DNA of 64,000 nt, taken from assembly GCA_009837885.1 (NCBI GenBank), contig VXSP01000009.1, positions 1-64,000 on the forward strand. The letters run 5' to 3'. The stretch comes from Holophagales bacterium. GTDB taxonomy: Bacteria > Acidobacteriota > Thermoanaerobaculia > Multivoradales > Multivoraceae. Position numbers and translations under genes: made by a program. Shown here in pieces: positions 17,059 to 25,296 of the stretch. The number at the start of each line of letters is the position of its first letter. Position 1 is the stretch's first letter. The notes beneath the pieces are model-generated. The model did no database searches, was not told the DNA's origin, and worked only from the letters and a program-made list of their open reading frames with translations.

Positions 17059-18024
17059 ATGACCGACCACCCGACCCTCGGTGACATCGTCCGGGCGCAG
17101 CACCGCCTGAGGGATCATCTGCGGCCGACACCGCTCGAAGATGCCGCCGATCTCGGCGCCGGGACGTTTCTTAAACTGGAGAACGCCAACCGGACGCACT
17201 CGTTCAAGATACGGGGAGCGCTGAACGCCATGCTGTCGCTGAGCGAGGAGGCCCTGGCCCGGGGCATCGTCGCCGCGTCTTCGGGCAACTTCGCGATGGC
17301 GGTCGCTTACGCCGCGCGTCTGTGCGGTGCATCGGCACAGATTCTGATGCCCGTCGCAACGCCGAAGACGAAGGTGAGCGGAGTACGCCGCCACGGCGCC
17401 GGTGCTGCCGAAGCGGTGCTCTTCGGTGACAACTTCGATCAGGCCGAGGCCGAAGCCCTGCGCCGCGCCCAGGGCGGCCTGACCTGGTTGTCGCCCTACA
17501 ACGACAGGCGGGTGATCGCCGGGGCCGGCACCATCGGTGTCGAGATCGTCTCCGGGTTGCCCCGGGTCGAGAGGGCGCTGGTTCCCGTGGGCGGCGGCGG
17601 CCTGGTTTCCGGCGTTGCCATCGCCCTCAAGGAACTCAACCCCGCGGTCGAGGTGATCGGCGTGAGTGCCGAATCGACGCCGGCGATGTTCAACGTCTTC
17701 CACGACAGCGACAAACCACAGGTCTGGGACACCCTTGCCGAGGCGCTCTCGGGCGATATCGAGCCGGGCTCGATGACGGTGCCGATCTGCAGGCGCTACC
17801 TGGACGATGTGGTGCTTGTTGCCGAGGATCAGATCGCGTCGGCGATGCGGTTCCTGGTCGATGCGCAGGGCTGGGTGGTCGAAGGCGGCGGCGCGGTCGG
17901 TGTGGCGGCCCTTCTGGAGGGGGCGGTACCACGCGACGGCAAGACGACCGCGGTGGTCGTCAGCGGCGGCAATGTCGACGGAGAGACGTTGCGGCGGGTT
18001 CTCCAGGTTCCAGAGGACGCGTAG
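17059..18024 (+). CDS. Threonine dehydratase-like PLP lyase (hydroxyaspartate/EutB-like)
   Basis: 321 aa fold-type II PLP enzyme, the size of catabolic threonine/serine/hydroxyaspartate ammonia-lyases without an ACT regulatory domain. PLP Lys in HSFKIRGA, the ASSGNFAMAVAYAA loop, the tetraglycine phosphate-binding loop VPVGGGGLVSG and VVVSGGNVD near the end. It eliminates water and ammonia from a beta-hydroxy amino acid. The divergent OCD-family partner suggests the resulting imine is handled as an iminosuccinate-like compound. The evidence supports family, not substrate. Confidence 0.9.
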   Translation: MTDHPTLGDIVRAQHRLRDHLRPTPLEDAADLGAGTFLKLENANRTHSFKIRGALNAMLSLSEEALARGIVAASSGNFAMAVAYAARLCGASAQILMPVATPKTKVSGVRRHGAGAAEAVLFGDNFDQAEAEALRRAQGGLTWLSPYNDRRVIAGAGTIGVEIVSGLPRVERALVPVGGGGLVSGVAIALKELNPAVEVIGVSAESTPAMFNVFHDSDKPQVWDTLAEALSGDIEPGSMTVPICRRYLDDVVLVAEDQIASAMRFLVDAQGWVVEGGGAVGVAALLEGAVPRDGKTTAVVVSGGNVDGETLRRVLQVPEDA

Positions 18025-18026
18025 CC

Positions 18027-18299
18027 GTGTCGGGTGACGTTCTCCAGCGCCTGGGAGAGCTCCTCCGGTGTGAACTCGAGGCGGAGGGCCTTCGCGTGGA
18101 GACCGCCACCGAGGACGGCGAGCCGGTCCTGGTCGTCGGCGAGATGAAGGTCTACCCTCGTCGCCTGCTCGAAGGGCAGCTGGCCGAAGCCGGCGATGTC
18201 GATGCCGTTGACCTCGACTGGTTGGCCAAGTCACACCGTACCTACTTCCGCAACCTCCGGCGCTTCCATCCGAGTCTGGTCACGCCGGCGACCGGTTGA
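18027..18299 (+). CDS. Small hypothetical protein
   Basis: 90 aa, GTG start two bases after the PLP-lyase stop, so probably co-transcribed. The composition is soluble and charged (LGELLRCELEAEGLRVETA, then KVYPRRLLEG and SHRTYFRNLRRFHPS). I recognise no domain. Its length, tight spacing and balanced composition make it more likely real than a chance frame. Confidence 0.55.
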   Translation: MSGDVLQRLGELLRCELEAEGLRVETATEDGEPVLVVGEMKVYPRRLLEGQLAEAGDVDAVDLDWLAKSHRTYFRNLRRFHPSLVTPATG

Positions 18300-18305
18300 G
18301 AAGGA

Positions 18306-18368
18306 GCGAGGCTGGCGCCTCGTGCGATCTTCACCTGGCCGGCGAGGACGCCGGCGCACCCAGTGTGG
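18306..18368. repeat. Dispersed palindromic element, copy 5 (two hairpins)
   Basis: Hairpin 1 CGAGGC-TGGC-GCCTCG (18307-18322), spacer, hairpin 2 GCCGGCG-AGGA-CGCCGGC (18338-18355), tail GCACCCAGTGTGG. Both stems differ in sequence from the other copies but remain self-complementary. It ends 22 bases before the start of the ABC-importer lipoprotein and therefore probably lies in its leader. Confidence 0.75.
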
Positions 18369-18390
18369 GGCGACGTACACTTGGCGGCTG

Positions 18391-19434
18391 ATGCCGAACG
18401 CCCTGGGCCGTCTATCAGTCCTCTTCTGTCTCGTGGCGGCCGCGGCCGTGGCGGGCTGCGGGGGCGATGGCAGGACACCGCTGGTGGTCTACTCGCCGCA
18501 TGGACGGGATCTGCTGACCGTCGTTGAGCAGGCGTACGAACAGACTCGGCCCGATGTCGACGTGCGCTGGCTCGACATGGGCTCGCAGGAGGTCTACGAC
18601 CGGATCCGGTCGGAACGGGCGAACCCGCAGGCGGACGTGTGGTTCGGCGGCCCGGCGACGATCCTGGCGCGAGGAGCGGCCGAGGGCCTGCTGGCGCCGT
18701 CCGAGCCGTCCTGGGCCGCGGCCCTCGATCCGGCCGACCGGCACCCGGAGGGCCTCTACTACACGCTGTACCAGACGCCGACGATCATCGTCTACAACCG
18801 CGATGCGATCGGCGAGGACGAAGCGCCCGCCGACTGGGACGATCTGCTCGACGAGCGCTGGCACGACGAGGTCGTGATCCGCGATCCCCTGGCGAGCGGC
18901 ACGATGCGGACCATCTTCGGGAAGATTCTGGCCGACTCGGTGATCGAGACCGGCAGCACCGAGGCCGGCTTCGACTGGCTGAGGCGCCTGGACGGCCAGA
19001 CCCGGGAGTACGTCCACAGCCCTGCGGTCCTCCACGAGAAGCTGACCCGCCAGGAGGGCGTGCTCACGCTCTGGGAGATGACCGACACGCTCTCCCTGAT
19101 CGATCGGGGCGCGCCGATCGCGTACCGCTTTCCGGCGAGCGGCACCGCGGTGATCCAGGATTCGGTCGGCGTGGTCGCGGGCTCGGACAATGAGGACGAG
19201 GCGGAGGCATTTATCGACTGGCTCGGTTCCCCCGAGGCCCTGGGGCTGGCCGTGGCCGAGGCGTTCCGGCTGCCGGCACGAGGCGACCTGGACGCGGAGG
19301 TGCTCGCCCCGTGGGTAGCCGACGTCCAGTCGCGACTCCGCCGCGCCGAAGTCGACTGGCGGATGATCGAGGAGAACGGCGCCGCGTGGATGGCGGAGTG
19401 GGACCGGGCCGTTCGCGGCCAGGGCGGAGGATGA
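18391..19434 (+). CDS. ABC importer substrate-binding lipoprotein (iron(III)/2-aminoethylphosphonate type)
   Basis: 347 aa. Signal peptide with lipobox (LVAAAAVAGCGG). The mature part follows the AfuA/FbpA/PhnS class: LVVYSPHGRDLLTVVEQAYEQ at the start, ADVWFGGPATILARGA, TPTIIVYNRDAI and IQDSVGVVAGSDNEDEAEAFIDWL. It binds ferric iron or a small phosphonate/polyol in the periplasm and delivers it to the permease encoded two genes downstream. The ATG start is chosen because it gives a normal signal peptide; the frame is open further upstream through the palindromic element. Confidence 0.9.
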   Translation: MPNALGRLSVLFCLVAAAAVAGCGGDGRTPLVVYSPHGRDLLTVVEQAYEQTRPDVDVRWLDMGSQEVYDRIRSERANPQADVWFGGPATILARGAAEGLLAPSEPSWAAALDPADRHPEGLYYTLYQTPTIIVYNRDAIGEDEAPADWDDLLDERWHDEVVIRDPLASGTMRTIFGKILADSVIETGSTEAGFDWLRRLDGQTREYVHSPAVLHEKLTRQEGVLTLWEMTDTLSLIDRGAPIAYRFPASGTAVIQDSVGVVAGSDNEDEAEAFIDWLGSPEALGLAVAEAFRLPARGDLDAEVLAPWVADVQSRLRRAEVDWRMIEENGAAWMAEWDRAVRGQGGG

Positions 19435-19477
19435 CCCGGGACCCGGGGCGCCGCGCCAGCGCCGGGCACACTCTCCC

Positions 19478-20614
19478 GTGACCGCGTCCGGGGTTTCCGT
19501 CCGCTTCGACGACGTCTTCAAGGCGTTCGACGACACCGTTGTCCTCGCTGGCGTCTCGCTGACCGTCGACCCGGGGGAGATCTTCGCTCTGCTGGGGCCG
19601 AGCGGAAGCGGCAAGACGACGATGCTGCGCCTGCTGGCGGGCTTCGAGCAGCTCGACCGGGGACGGCTGCTGATCGCGGACGAGGCGGTCGAGCATCTGC
19701 CGCCGGCGCGCCGCGGTGTCGGCATGCTGTTCCAGAGCTACGCCCTCTTCCCGCATCTGAGCGTGGCTGAGAACGTCGCCTTTGGGCTGAAGGTCCGTGG
19801 CGGCGGGCAGGGCGAGACGGAGGCCCGGGTGGCCGAGATGCTCGAACTCGTCCGCCTCTCCGGCTTCGAGCAGCGGCGGATCGCCGAGCTTTCGGGCGGC
19901 CAGCAGCAGCGGGTGGCCCTGGCGCGGGCGCTGGCGCCGCGGCCGCGGGTGCTGCTGCTCGACGAGCCGCTTTCGAACCTTGATCCGGCTTTGCGTGAAG
20001 AAACCCGGGCCGACCTGCGCCGGACGGTCAAGCAGACCGGCATCACGACCGTGCTGGTCACCCACGAACAGGAGGAAGCGTTCGAGCTCGGAGAGCGGAT
20101 CGGCCTGCTGAACGAGGGAGGCCTTGAGCAGGTCGGAGGACCGGCGGCTCTCTACCGGGATCCCGCTTCGCGTTTCGTGGCTACCTTCGTCGGCCGGTGT
20201 TCGGTGCTGCCGGGTGTCGTCCTGGAGCGGCACGACGACAGCGAACTGACGGTGCGCCTGGAGTCGCAGCCGGAGGCCGAGCCCTGGCGGTGCCGTGGCA
20301 GCGGCGAACTCGGCGTCGGAGACCGGGTCGACGTCTGTGCTCGTCCCGAGGCCCTGGAACTGGCGACCGATGGGGGATCGGGGCTGGTGGGCCGGATCGA
20401 GGCGGAGCGATTCACCGGCAGCAACAGCTTTTACACCGTCCGGCTCGCGACCCGGTCGGATGAAGCGGAATCCCGGTCGCCGGCTGGGCTCGCCGTCGAG
20501 GTGGCGATGCCGGGAACCGCGGCCGGTCGGAGCGGCACCTGCGCGGTGCGACAGCTTGCTGGAGAGCCGCCGCCCTCCGCCTTCGCGGCCGCCGGGACGG
20601 AGTCCGAACCTTGA
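19478..20614 (+). CDS. ABC importer ATP-binding protein (FbpC/PotA-like)
   Basis: 378 aa. Walker A GPSGSGKTT, Q-loop FQSYALFPHLS, signature LSGGQQQRVALARAL, Walker B VLLLDEPLSNLD and the switch His in VLVTHEQEEAFELG. The last about 130 residues form a TOBE-type regulatory domain (RPEALELATDGGSG, VEAERFTGSNSFY-like). It powers the importer whose binding protein and permease flank it. GTG start. Confidence 0.93.
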   Translation: MTASGVSVRFDDVFKAFDDTVVLAGVSLTVDPGEIFALLGPSGSGKTTMLRLLAGFEQLDRGRLLIADEAVEHLPPARRGVGMLFQSYALFPHLSVAENVAFGLKVRGGGQGETEARVAEMLELVRLSGFEQRRIAELSGGQQQRVALARALAPRPRVLLLDEPLSNLDPALREETRADLRRTVKQTGITTVLVTHEQEEAFELGERIGLLNEGGLEQVGGPAALYRDPASRFVATFVGRCSVLPGVVLERHDDSELTVRLESQPEAEPWRCRGSGELGVGDRVDVCARPEALELATDGGSGLVGRIEAERFTGSNSFYTVRLATRSDEAESRSPAGLAVEVAMPGTAAGRSGTCAVRQLAGEPPPSAFAAAGTESEP

Positions 20615-22299
20615 GCGCCGCCGGAGCGGGTCGCAAGGCGCCGCAGCTCCGGTCGCTCATGCCGTGGCTGGTGCTGGCGTTCCTCGTCTGGCTCGTCGGC
20701 TACCCGCTGCTCGTCGTCGCGGCGGAGGCCTTCGGTATCGGCAGCCCCGGTGGAGGCGGCCCGACGACCGAGGCGTTCCGGTCCTTCTTCACCCGCGCCG
20801 ACGAGTGGAACGCGATGTGGCGGACGTTGTGGATCTCCGTGCTGTCCACCCTGGCCGCCGCCGCCATCGGCGTGCCGCTGGGCTTCCTCTTCGAGCGCAA
20901 CGAGATCCCGGGCCGGCGCCTGCTCGGCGCGCTGGTCGCGTTGCCGGTCGCGCTGCCGCCGCTGGTCGGCGTCATCGCGTTTCTCTTCCTCTACGGCGAG
21001 AGCGGTCTGGCGGCGCGCGGCCTGCAGAGCCTGGGTCTCGACGTGTCCTGGCGCCTGACCGGAGCGTGGGCGATCCTGCTCGTCCACGCGTACTCGATGT
21101 ACGTCTACTTCTACCTGTTCACGCGGGCGGGACTGTCCGGGCAGGACGGAGCGGCCATCGAGGCGGCGCAGAGCCTGGGCGCCAGCCGGTCGCAGATCCT
21201 CTTCCGGGTGACCCTGCCGCGGCTTCGGCCGGCTCTCGCCGGGGCGACGCTGCTCACCTTCATGACCTCGCTCGGCTCGTTCTCCGCTCCTTACATCTTC
21301 GGCGGCGGCTTCCGGGTGATGACGACCCAGATCGTCGCCTCGAAACTGAACGGTGAACTGCGCATGGCGTACGTCGAAACGACGATGCTGGCGCTCCTCG
21401 CCTTCGCCTCGTTGCTTCTGCTACGCAAGATCGATCCGGGCCTGGACCTGGCGTCGGGAGCACGGGGCACGCCGCCGGCGCGTCGCCGTCTGCGCAGCCA
21501 GGGCGCGCGGATCGCGTCGGCGGCCGGCGGCTGGGTCCTGGCCGGCGTGCTCCTGCTGCCGCACGCGACGCTTATCCTGATGTCGCTCGTGCCGCCGAAC
21601 ACCTGGACGGTCGAGGCGTTCCCGCCGGTGCTCGGGCTCGTCAACTACGGGGATCTCCTGTCCTCCACTGAACGGCTGCGGCCGGCCCTGAACTCGATCT
21701 GGATGGCGGCCGCGGCGACGCTGGCGGCGGTCGTGGTGGGCGTCATGGCGGCGCGGCTGTCGCTCCGGCGCGGCGGCCTGCCGGGACGGGCGCTGGAGGC
21801 GATGATGACCCTGCCCTGGGCGATCCCGGGCACGGTCTTCGCTCTGGCCCTGGCGGCCGCGATGAGCGTCAACGCCCCCTGGGTCGGCCGCTTCGTGCTC
21901 GTGGGTACGCTGTGGATCCTGCCGCTGGCGTACCTGGTCCGCTCCCTGCCGCTGACCGGGCGATCCATCTTCGCGGGTTTGCGTCAACTCGACCCGCGCC
22001 TGGAGGAGGCGGCGGCGAGTCTCGGCGCCGGCTCGTTGAGGACGGTGCTGCAGATCGTGCTGCCGCTGTTGCGGCCGGCCGTGATCGCGGGCGCCGGCCT
22101 CGCCTTCATCACGATGCTGGGCGACTTCGTGACCTCGATCGTGCTCTACACCTACGACACCCGCCCGATCTCGATCGAGATCCAGTCCAGCCTGCGGATT
22201 CAGGAGACGGGGATCGCCGCCGCCTACGGCGTGTTGCTGATGGTGTTGAGCGCGGTCGCCTTCATCGCCTGGGACGACCGGGCCGGCGGCCGGCTCTGA
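20611..22299 (+). CDS. ABC importer permease, two fused transmembrane units (FbpB-like)
   Basis: 562 aa with about 12 membrane segments. It contains two binding-protein-dependent permease domains in one chain, each with an EAA cytoplasmic loop: EAAQSLGASRSQILFRVTLP and EEAAASLGAGSLRTVLQIVLP. This fused layout is typical of ferric-iron and aminoethylphosphonate importers. Start TTG, with TTGA overlapping the stop of the ATPase gene. Confidence 0.93.
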   Translation: MSAAGAGRKAPQLRSLMPWLVLAFLVWLVGYPLLVVAAEAFGIGSPGGGGPTTEAFRSFFTRADEWNAMWRTLWISVLSTLAAAAIGVPLGFLFERNEIPGRRLLGALVALPVALPPLVGVIAFLFLYGESGLAARGLQSLGLDVSWRLTGAWAILLVHAYSMYVYFYLFTRAGLSGQDGAAIEAAQSLGASRSQILFRVTLPRLRPALAGATLLTFMTSLGSFSAPYIFGGGFRVMTTQIVASKLNGELRMAYVETTMLALLAFASLLLLRKIDPGLDLASGARGTPPARRRLRSQGARIASAAGGWVLAGVLLLPHATLILMSLVPPNTWTVEAFPPVLGLVNYGDLLSSTERLRPALNSIWMAAAATLAAVVVGVMAARLSLRRGGLPGRALEAMMTLPWAIPGTVFALALAAAMSVNAPWVGRFVLVGTLWILPLAYLVRSLPLTGRSIFAGLRQLDPRLEEAAASLGAGSLRTVLQIVLPLLRPAVIAGAGLAFITMLGDFVTSIVLYTYDTRPISIEIQSSLRIQETGIAAAYGVLLMVLSAVAFIAWDDRAGGRL

Positions 22300-22315
22300 C
22301 AGCTCGAAGACCTCC

Positions 22316-22435
22316 GTGTCGCGTTTGGCCTGCCGCGACCTGTCACGCTTGACCGCTGCGAGCTGTCGCATGTTGATCGTCGAGAAGTGTCGGGCCCGGA
22401 AGACCGCCAAGTGTCGCGCTTGATCGACCATCGCC
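22316..22435. repeat. Degenerate 24-bp tandem repeat array
   Basis: Five units beginning TGTC at 22317, 22341, 22364, 22388 and 22412 (spacing 24, 23, 24, 24). Consensus about TGTCGCGCTTGAtCGnCgcg. The last two units are inside the MFS gene and code for VSGPEDRQ and VSRLIDHR; the preceding unit reads LSHVDRRE in the same frame. The single 23-base unit breaks the frame further upstream. Confidence 0.6.
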
Positions 22436-23598
22436 TGGCGGCGCTCATGGTCGTCGCCTTCGTCAGTACGCTGGGCGAGTTCCTGGTCGTCGCGCTCCTG
22501 CCGTTCTATGCCGAGCGCTACGGCGCGACGCCTCTGGAAGTGGGCGCCCTGGTGTCCGCCTTCGCCCTGGCGTCGATGGCGACCGCGCCGCTGTGGGGCC
22601 GGCTCGCCGATCGTAGAGGCCGCCGACCGGCGCTGCTTCTCGGCCTGGTGGTCTCGGCCGCGGGCTACCTGCTCTTCGGCCTGGCCCAGTCGCTCGAACT
22701 GCTGCTCCTGGCCCGGCTGGTGCACGGAGTGGGCGGCGGCACGGTGCCGGTCGTGTTCGCCTACATCGCCGACTCGGTGACAGGGGAGCGCCGCGCCGAG
22801 GGCATCGGCTGGGTCACCGCCGTCACCAGTTCCGCGGCGATGATCGGCCCGGCCGTCGGCGGTCTCGCGGGCCAGCTTCATCCGGCCGGGGCCGGCGCCG
22901 TGGCCGCGGCGTTCAGCCTGGCGGCCGCGGTGTTCGCGCGCTTCCGGTTGCCGGAGTCGCGACAGCGGAGGGAGGGGGAGCAAACGGAGGAGACGCGCTA
23001 CTCGATCCTCGCCGCGGTCGGTCGCGTGGCTGTGCAGCCGCTGCGTCCGCTCAACCTGCTGATCTGGATCTACGCCGCCGGACAGATCGGCATGGCGGGG
23101 ATGACCGCGATCATCGGTCTCTACCTCGGGCGCCGGTTTGGCGTGGGCGAGTCGAACATCGGCCTGTTCTTCTTCTACCTGGGCGGTCTGTCGATCGCCT
23201 TCCGGGTCTTCGTCCTGGGGCCGGCGGTTCGGCGTTTCGGCGAGATCAGGATCCTGCGCGCCGGCGCCGTGAGCTTCGGCGTCGGGTTGATCGCCATTCC
23301 GTTCGCCACGGGTCTCTGGACGCTCGGAGCGGCGATCTTCCTGGTCCCGCTCGGAACGTCGCTGCTCTTCCCCTGCACGACATCCCAGGTCTCGAAGCGC
23401 GCCCCCGGAAGCGGCGTCGTCGGGCAGGTTCTCGGTGTGCAGCAGGCGTACGGCAACGGCAGCAAGATCGCGGCGCCGCTGGTCGCGGCCTACATGTTCC
23501 AGGCCTTGTCGCCTGAGGCTCCGTTCGTTGCCATCGGAGCGATCCTGATCGTCGCGGCGGTGATGTCCGCGCGATTGCCGGCCGAGCGGGCCGGGTAA
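22387..23598 (+). CDS. Major facilitator superfamily transporter
   Basis: 403 aa, 12 predicted membrane segments. The MFS motif A is clear between segments 2 and 3 (GRLADRRGRRPALL), with ARLVHGVGGGTVPVVFAYIAD after it. The type resembles the drug-efflux branch (TetA-like), but the substrate is unknown. GTG start; its first codons lie in a 24-bp tandem repeat, so the exact N-terminus is uncertain. Confidence 0.85.
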   Translation: MSGPEDRQVSRLIDHRLAALMVVAFVSTLGEFLVVALLPFYAERYGATPLEVGALVSAFALASMATAPLWGRLADRRGRRPALLLGLVVSAAGYLLFGLAQSLELLLLARLVHGVGGGTVPVVFAYIADSVTGERRAEGIGWVTAVTSSAAMIGPAVGGLAGQLHPAGAGAVAAAFSLAAAVFARFRLPESRQRREGEQTEETRYSILAAVGRVAVQPLRPLNLLIWIYAAGQIGMAGMTAIIGLYLGRRFGVGESNIGLFFFYLGGLSIAFRVFVLGPAVRRFGEIRILRAGAVSFGVGLIAIPFATGLWTLGAAIFLVPLGTSLLFPCTTSQVSKRAPGSGVVGQVLGVQQAYGNGSKIAAPLVAAYMFQALSPEAPFVAIGAILIVAAVMSARLPAERAG

Positions 23599-23623
23599 CC
23601 TCCCTGAGAACGGAGGTACAGGC

Positions 23624-24712
23624 ATGCCGCAGTTCTCGTTGTCCGCGCTGTCGGCCGGCACCCTGCTCGAGGCGGCGGGGATGCTCCTGCTGTTCATCGG
23701 CTTTCTCTTCGTGGGGTCGATGGTCCTGCCGGGCCGGCGGGTCGCGGGGCCCGAACTCGAGGGGGAGACACGCGTCTACAAGCTGAACGGCCTTCCCCTG
23801 TTCCTGGTCACCGTGACCCTGGGGGTCGTCGCCCAGGGGTTCGGGTGGTTCTCCTTCTCCGTGCTGCACACGCACTTCGCCGCGTTGTTCGTCGTCGCGA
23901 ACGTGTTCGCCGTTGCCGCGTCCGTCTGGCTCTATCTCCGGGGAACACGGGCCGGGAGTGCCGGCTCGGGAGATGGTCGGAGCTTCCTCATGGGTTCGGA
24001 ACTCAATCCGACCTGCTGCGGCGTCGACCTGAAGATGTTCAGCTACCGCCCGTCGCTCATCGGCCTGGCGGTGTTCAACCTGTCCTTCGCCGCCGTCCAG
24101 TACGAGACCGACGGTCGGCTGACGCTGGCGATGGCCGTCTATCAGGCGATTACCTTCGTGTACGTCTTCAACTACTTCCAGTTCGAGTACGGAATGGTCC
24201 ACACGTGGGACATCATCGCCGAGCGGTTCGGGTTGGGGCTGGTCTGGGGCGACTACGTCCTGGTGCCCTTCTTCTACTGCCTTGCCGGATGGTGGCTGGT
24301 CGACGCGCCGGACAGCCTGCCGCCGGCCGCGGTGGTCGGGATCGTCCTGCTCGCCGCCTTCGGCTTCTGGATGTTCCGCGGCGCCAACCAGCAGAAGCAC
24401 CGCTTCAAGCAGGATCCGAACGTCAGGATCTGGGGGCGGCCGGCCGAGACCCTGGATGGTCGTCTGCTGGTTTCGGGCTTCTGGGGACTCGGCCGGCATC
24501 TGAACTACACCGGCGAGATCTGCGTCTACCTCGCGTTCACCCTGACCACCGGCTTCGTGTCCTGGGTGCCCTTCCTGCTCCCGGCGTGGCTCACGGGGCT
24601 GCTGTTGCACCGTTCCCGGCGGGACGATCGCCGCTGCCGCGCGAAGTACGGCGAGCTCTGGGAGCGCTACACGAAGCGGGTGCCTTACTCGGTCCTGCCG
24701 TTCATTCCTTAG
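23624..24712 (+). CDS. ERG4/ERG24 sterol-reductase-family membrane protein
   Basis: 362 aa with about 9-10 membrane segments. Signature blocks match the delta-14/delta-7 sterol reductase (ERG24, DHCR7, lamin B receptor) family: GSELNPTCCGVDLKMFSYRP (family GxELNPxxGxxDLKxFxxxRP), LVSGFWGLGRHLNYTGEI (family SGWWGxxRHxNYxGD) and the C-terminal CRAKYGELWERYTKRVPY (family CxxKYGxxWxxYCxxVPY). Such enzymes reduce a ring double bond with NADPH. Whether this organism makes or modifies sterols cannot be told from the window, because no cyclase or oxidase is nearby. ATG start 25 bases after the MFS stop, likely co-transcribed. Confidence 0.85.
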   Translation: MPQFSLSALSAGTLLEAAGMLLLFIGFLFVGSMVLPGRRVAGPELEGETRVYKLNGLPLFLVTVTLGVVAQGFGWFSFSVLHTHFAALFVVANVFAVAASVWLYLRGTRAGSAGSGDGRSFLMGSELNPTCCGVDLKMFSYRPSLIGLAVFNLSFAAVQYETDGRLTLAMAVYQAITFVYVFNYFQFEYGMVHTWDIIAERFGLGLVWGDYVLVPFFYCLAGWWLVDAPDSLPPAAVVGIVLLAAFGFWMFRGANQQKHRFKQDPNVRIWGRPAETLDGRLLVSGFWGLGRHLNYTGEICVYLAFTLTTGFVSWVPFLLPAWLTGLLLHRSRRDDRRCRAKYGELWERYTKRVPYSVLPFIP

Positions 24713-24724
24713 GGCTGAACGCGA

Positions 24725-24754
24725 AAAGGGCGCGGCCGGGAAGCCGCGCCCTTT
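24725..24754 (-). terminator. Rho-independent terminator of the initiator tRNA
   Basis: Reading on the minus strand just after the tRNA: stem AAAGGGCGCGGC pairing with GCCGCGCCCTTT around a short loop, followed by a T run (TTTT with the stem). It lies 7 bases past the tRNA 3' CCA and could also end transcription arriving from the opposite side. Confidence 0.85.
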
Positions 24755-24761
24755 GAAGACT

Positions 24762-24838
<77 letters not shown>

Positions 24839-24850
24839 TCAGGACTGAAA

Positions 24851-24879
24851 ATCGTGGCACAGCCGGTGGGAGGTGTCAA
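24851..24879 (-). promoter_or_regulatory. Sigma-70-type promoter of tRNA-fMet
   Basis: Minus strand: perfect -35 TTGACA (24874-24879), 17-base spacer, -10 CACGAT (24851-24856), ending 12 bases before the tRNA 5' end. The same 90-base gap must hold the divergent ftsB promoter. Confidence 0.65.
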
Positions 24880-24928
24880 CCACTCGGACGCTCCGGTAGT
24901 GAGACTTCGGCTCGTGTAGGCTTCTCCC

Positions 24929-25279
24929 GTGTCGGCGACGCCTCCAGACGGGCGCGAACGGCTGCGGGAGCGCGTGGATCGTTGGCGCGAGAGGGCTCAG
25001 CGTTCGCTGCGGACGTTGATCGGCGTGGGGCTGATCCTTGCCCTTCTGTTTCTCGCGAGGGCGGGCTCCGAGAGCTACGCGGGACTGGCTGAACTGGCGG
25101 AGCGCGAGGGCGAACTCGAGATCGACCTCGAGGAGACCCGAGTGCGCGTGGAGCGACTCAAGCGCCGGGTGGACTTGCTCCAGGACGATCCCGTGGTGTT
25201 GGAGCGGCTGGCGCGCGAGGAGTTGGGCCTCGTGAGGCCGGGCGACACGGTTGTCGTCCTGCCGCAGACGGACGACTGA
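24929..25279 (+). CDS. ftsB: Septum formation initiator, FtsB/DivIC family
   Basis: 116 aa. Short cytoplasmic basic N-terminus, one membrane helix (LIGVGLILALLFLA, residues about 30-43), then a periplasmic coiled coil (LAELAEREGELEIDLEETRVRVERLKRRV) and the conserved tail DDPVVLERLAREELGLVRPGD. In the divisome it links FtsL and FtsQ. GTG start. First gene of a plus-strand run with mfd 17 bases downstream. Confidence 0.9.
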   Translation: MSATPPDGRERLRERVDRWRERAQRSLRTLIGVGLILALLFLARAGSESYAGLAELAEREGELEIDLEETRVRVERLKRRVDLLQDDPVVLERLAREELGLVRPGDTVVVLPQTDD

Positions 25280-25296
25280 CCGCGACTCCCCGACCG

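Noticed and set aside
22316..22435. Tandem repeat considered as a CRISPR array
   Set aside because: Units are contiguous, degenerate and without unique spacers; no cas genes are present.
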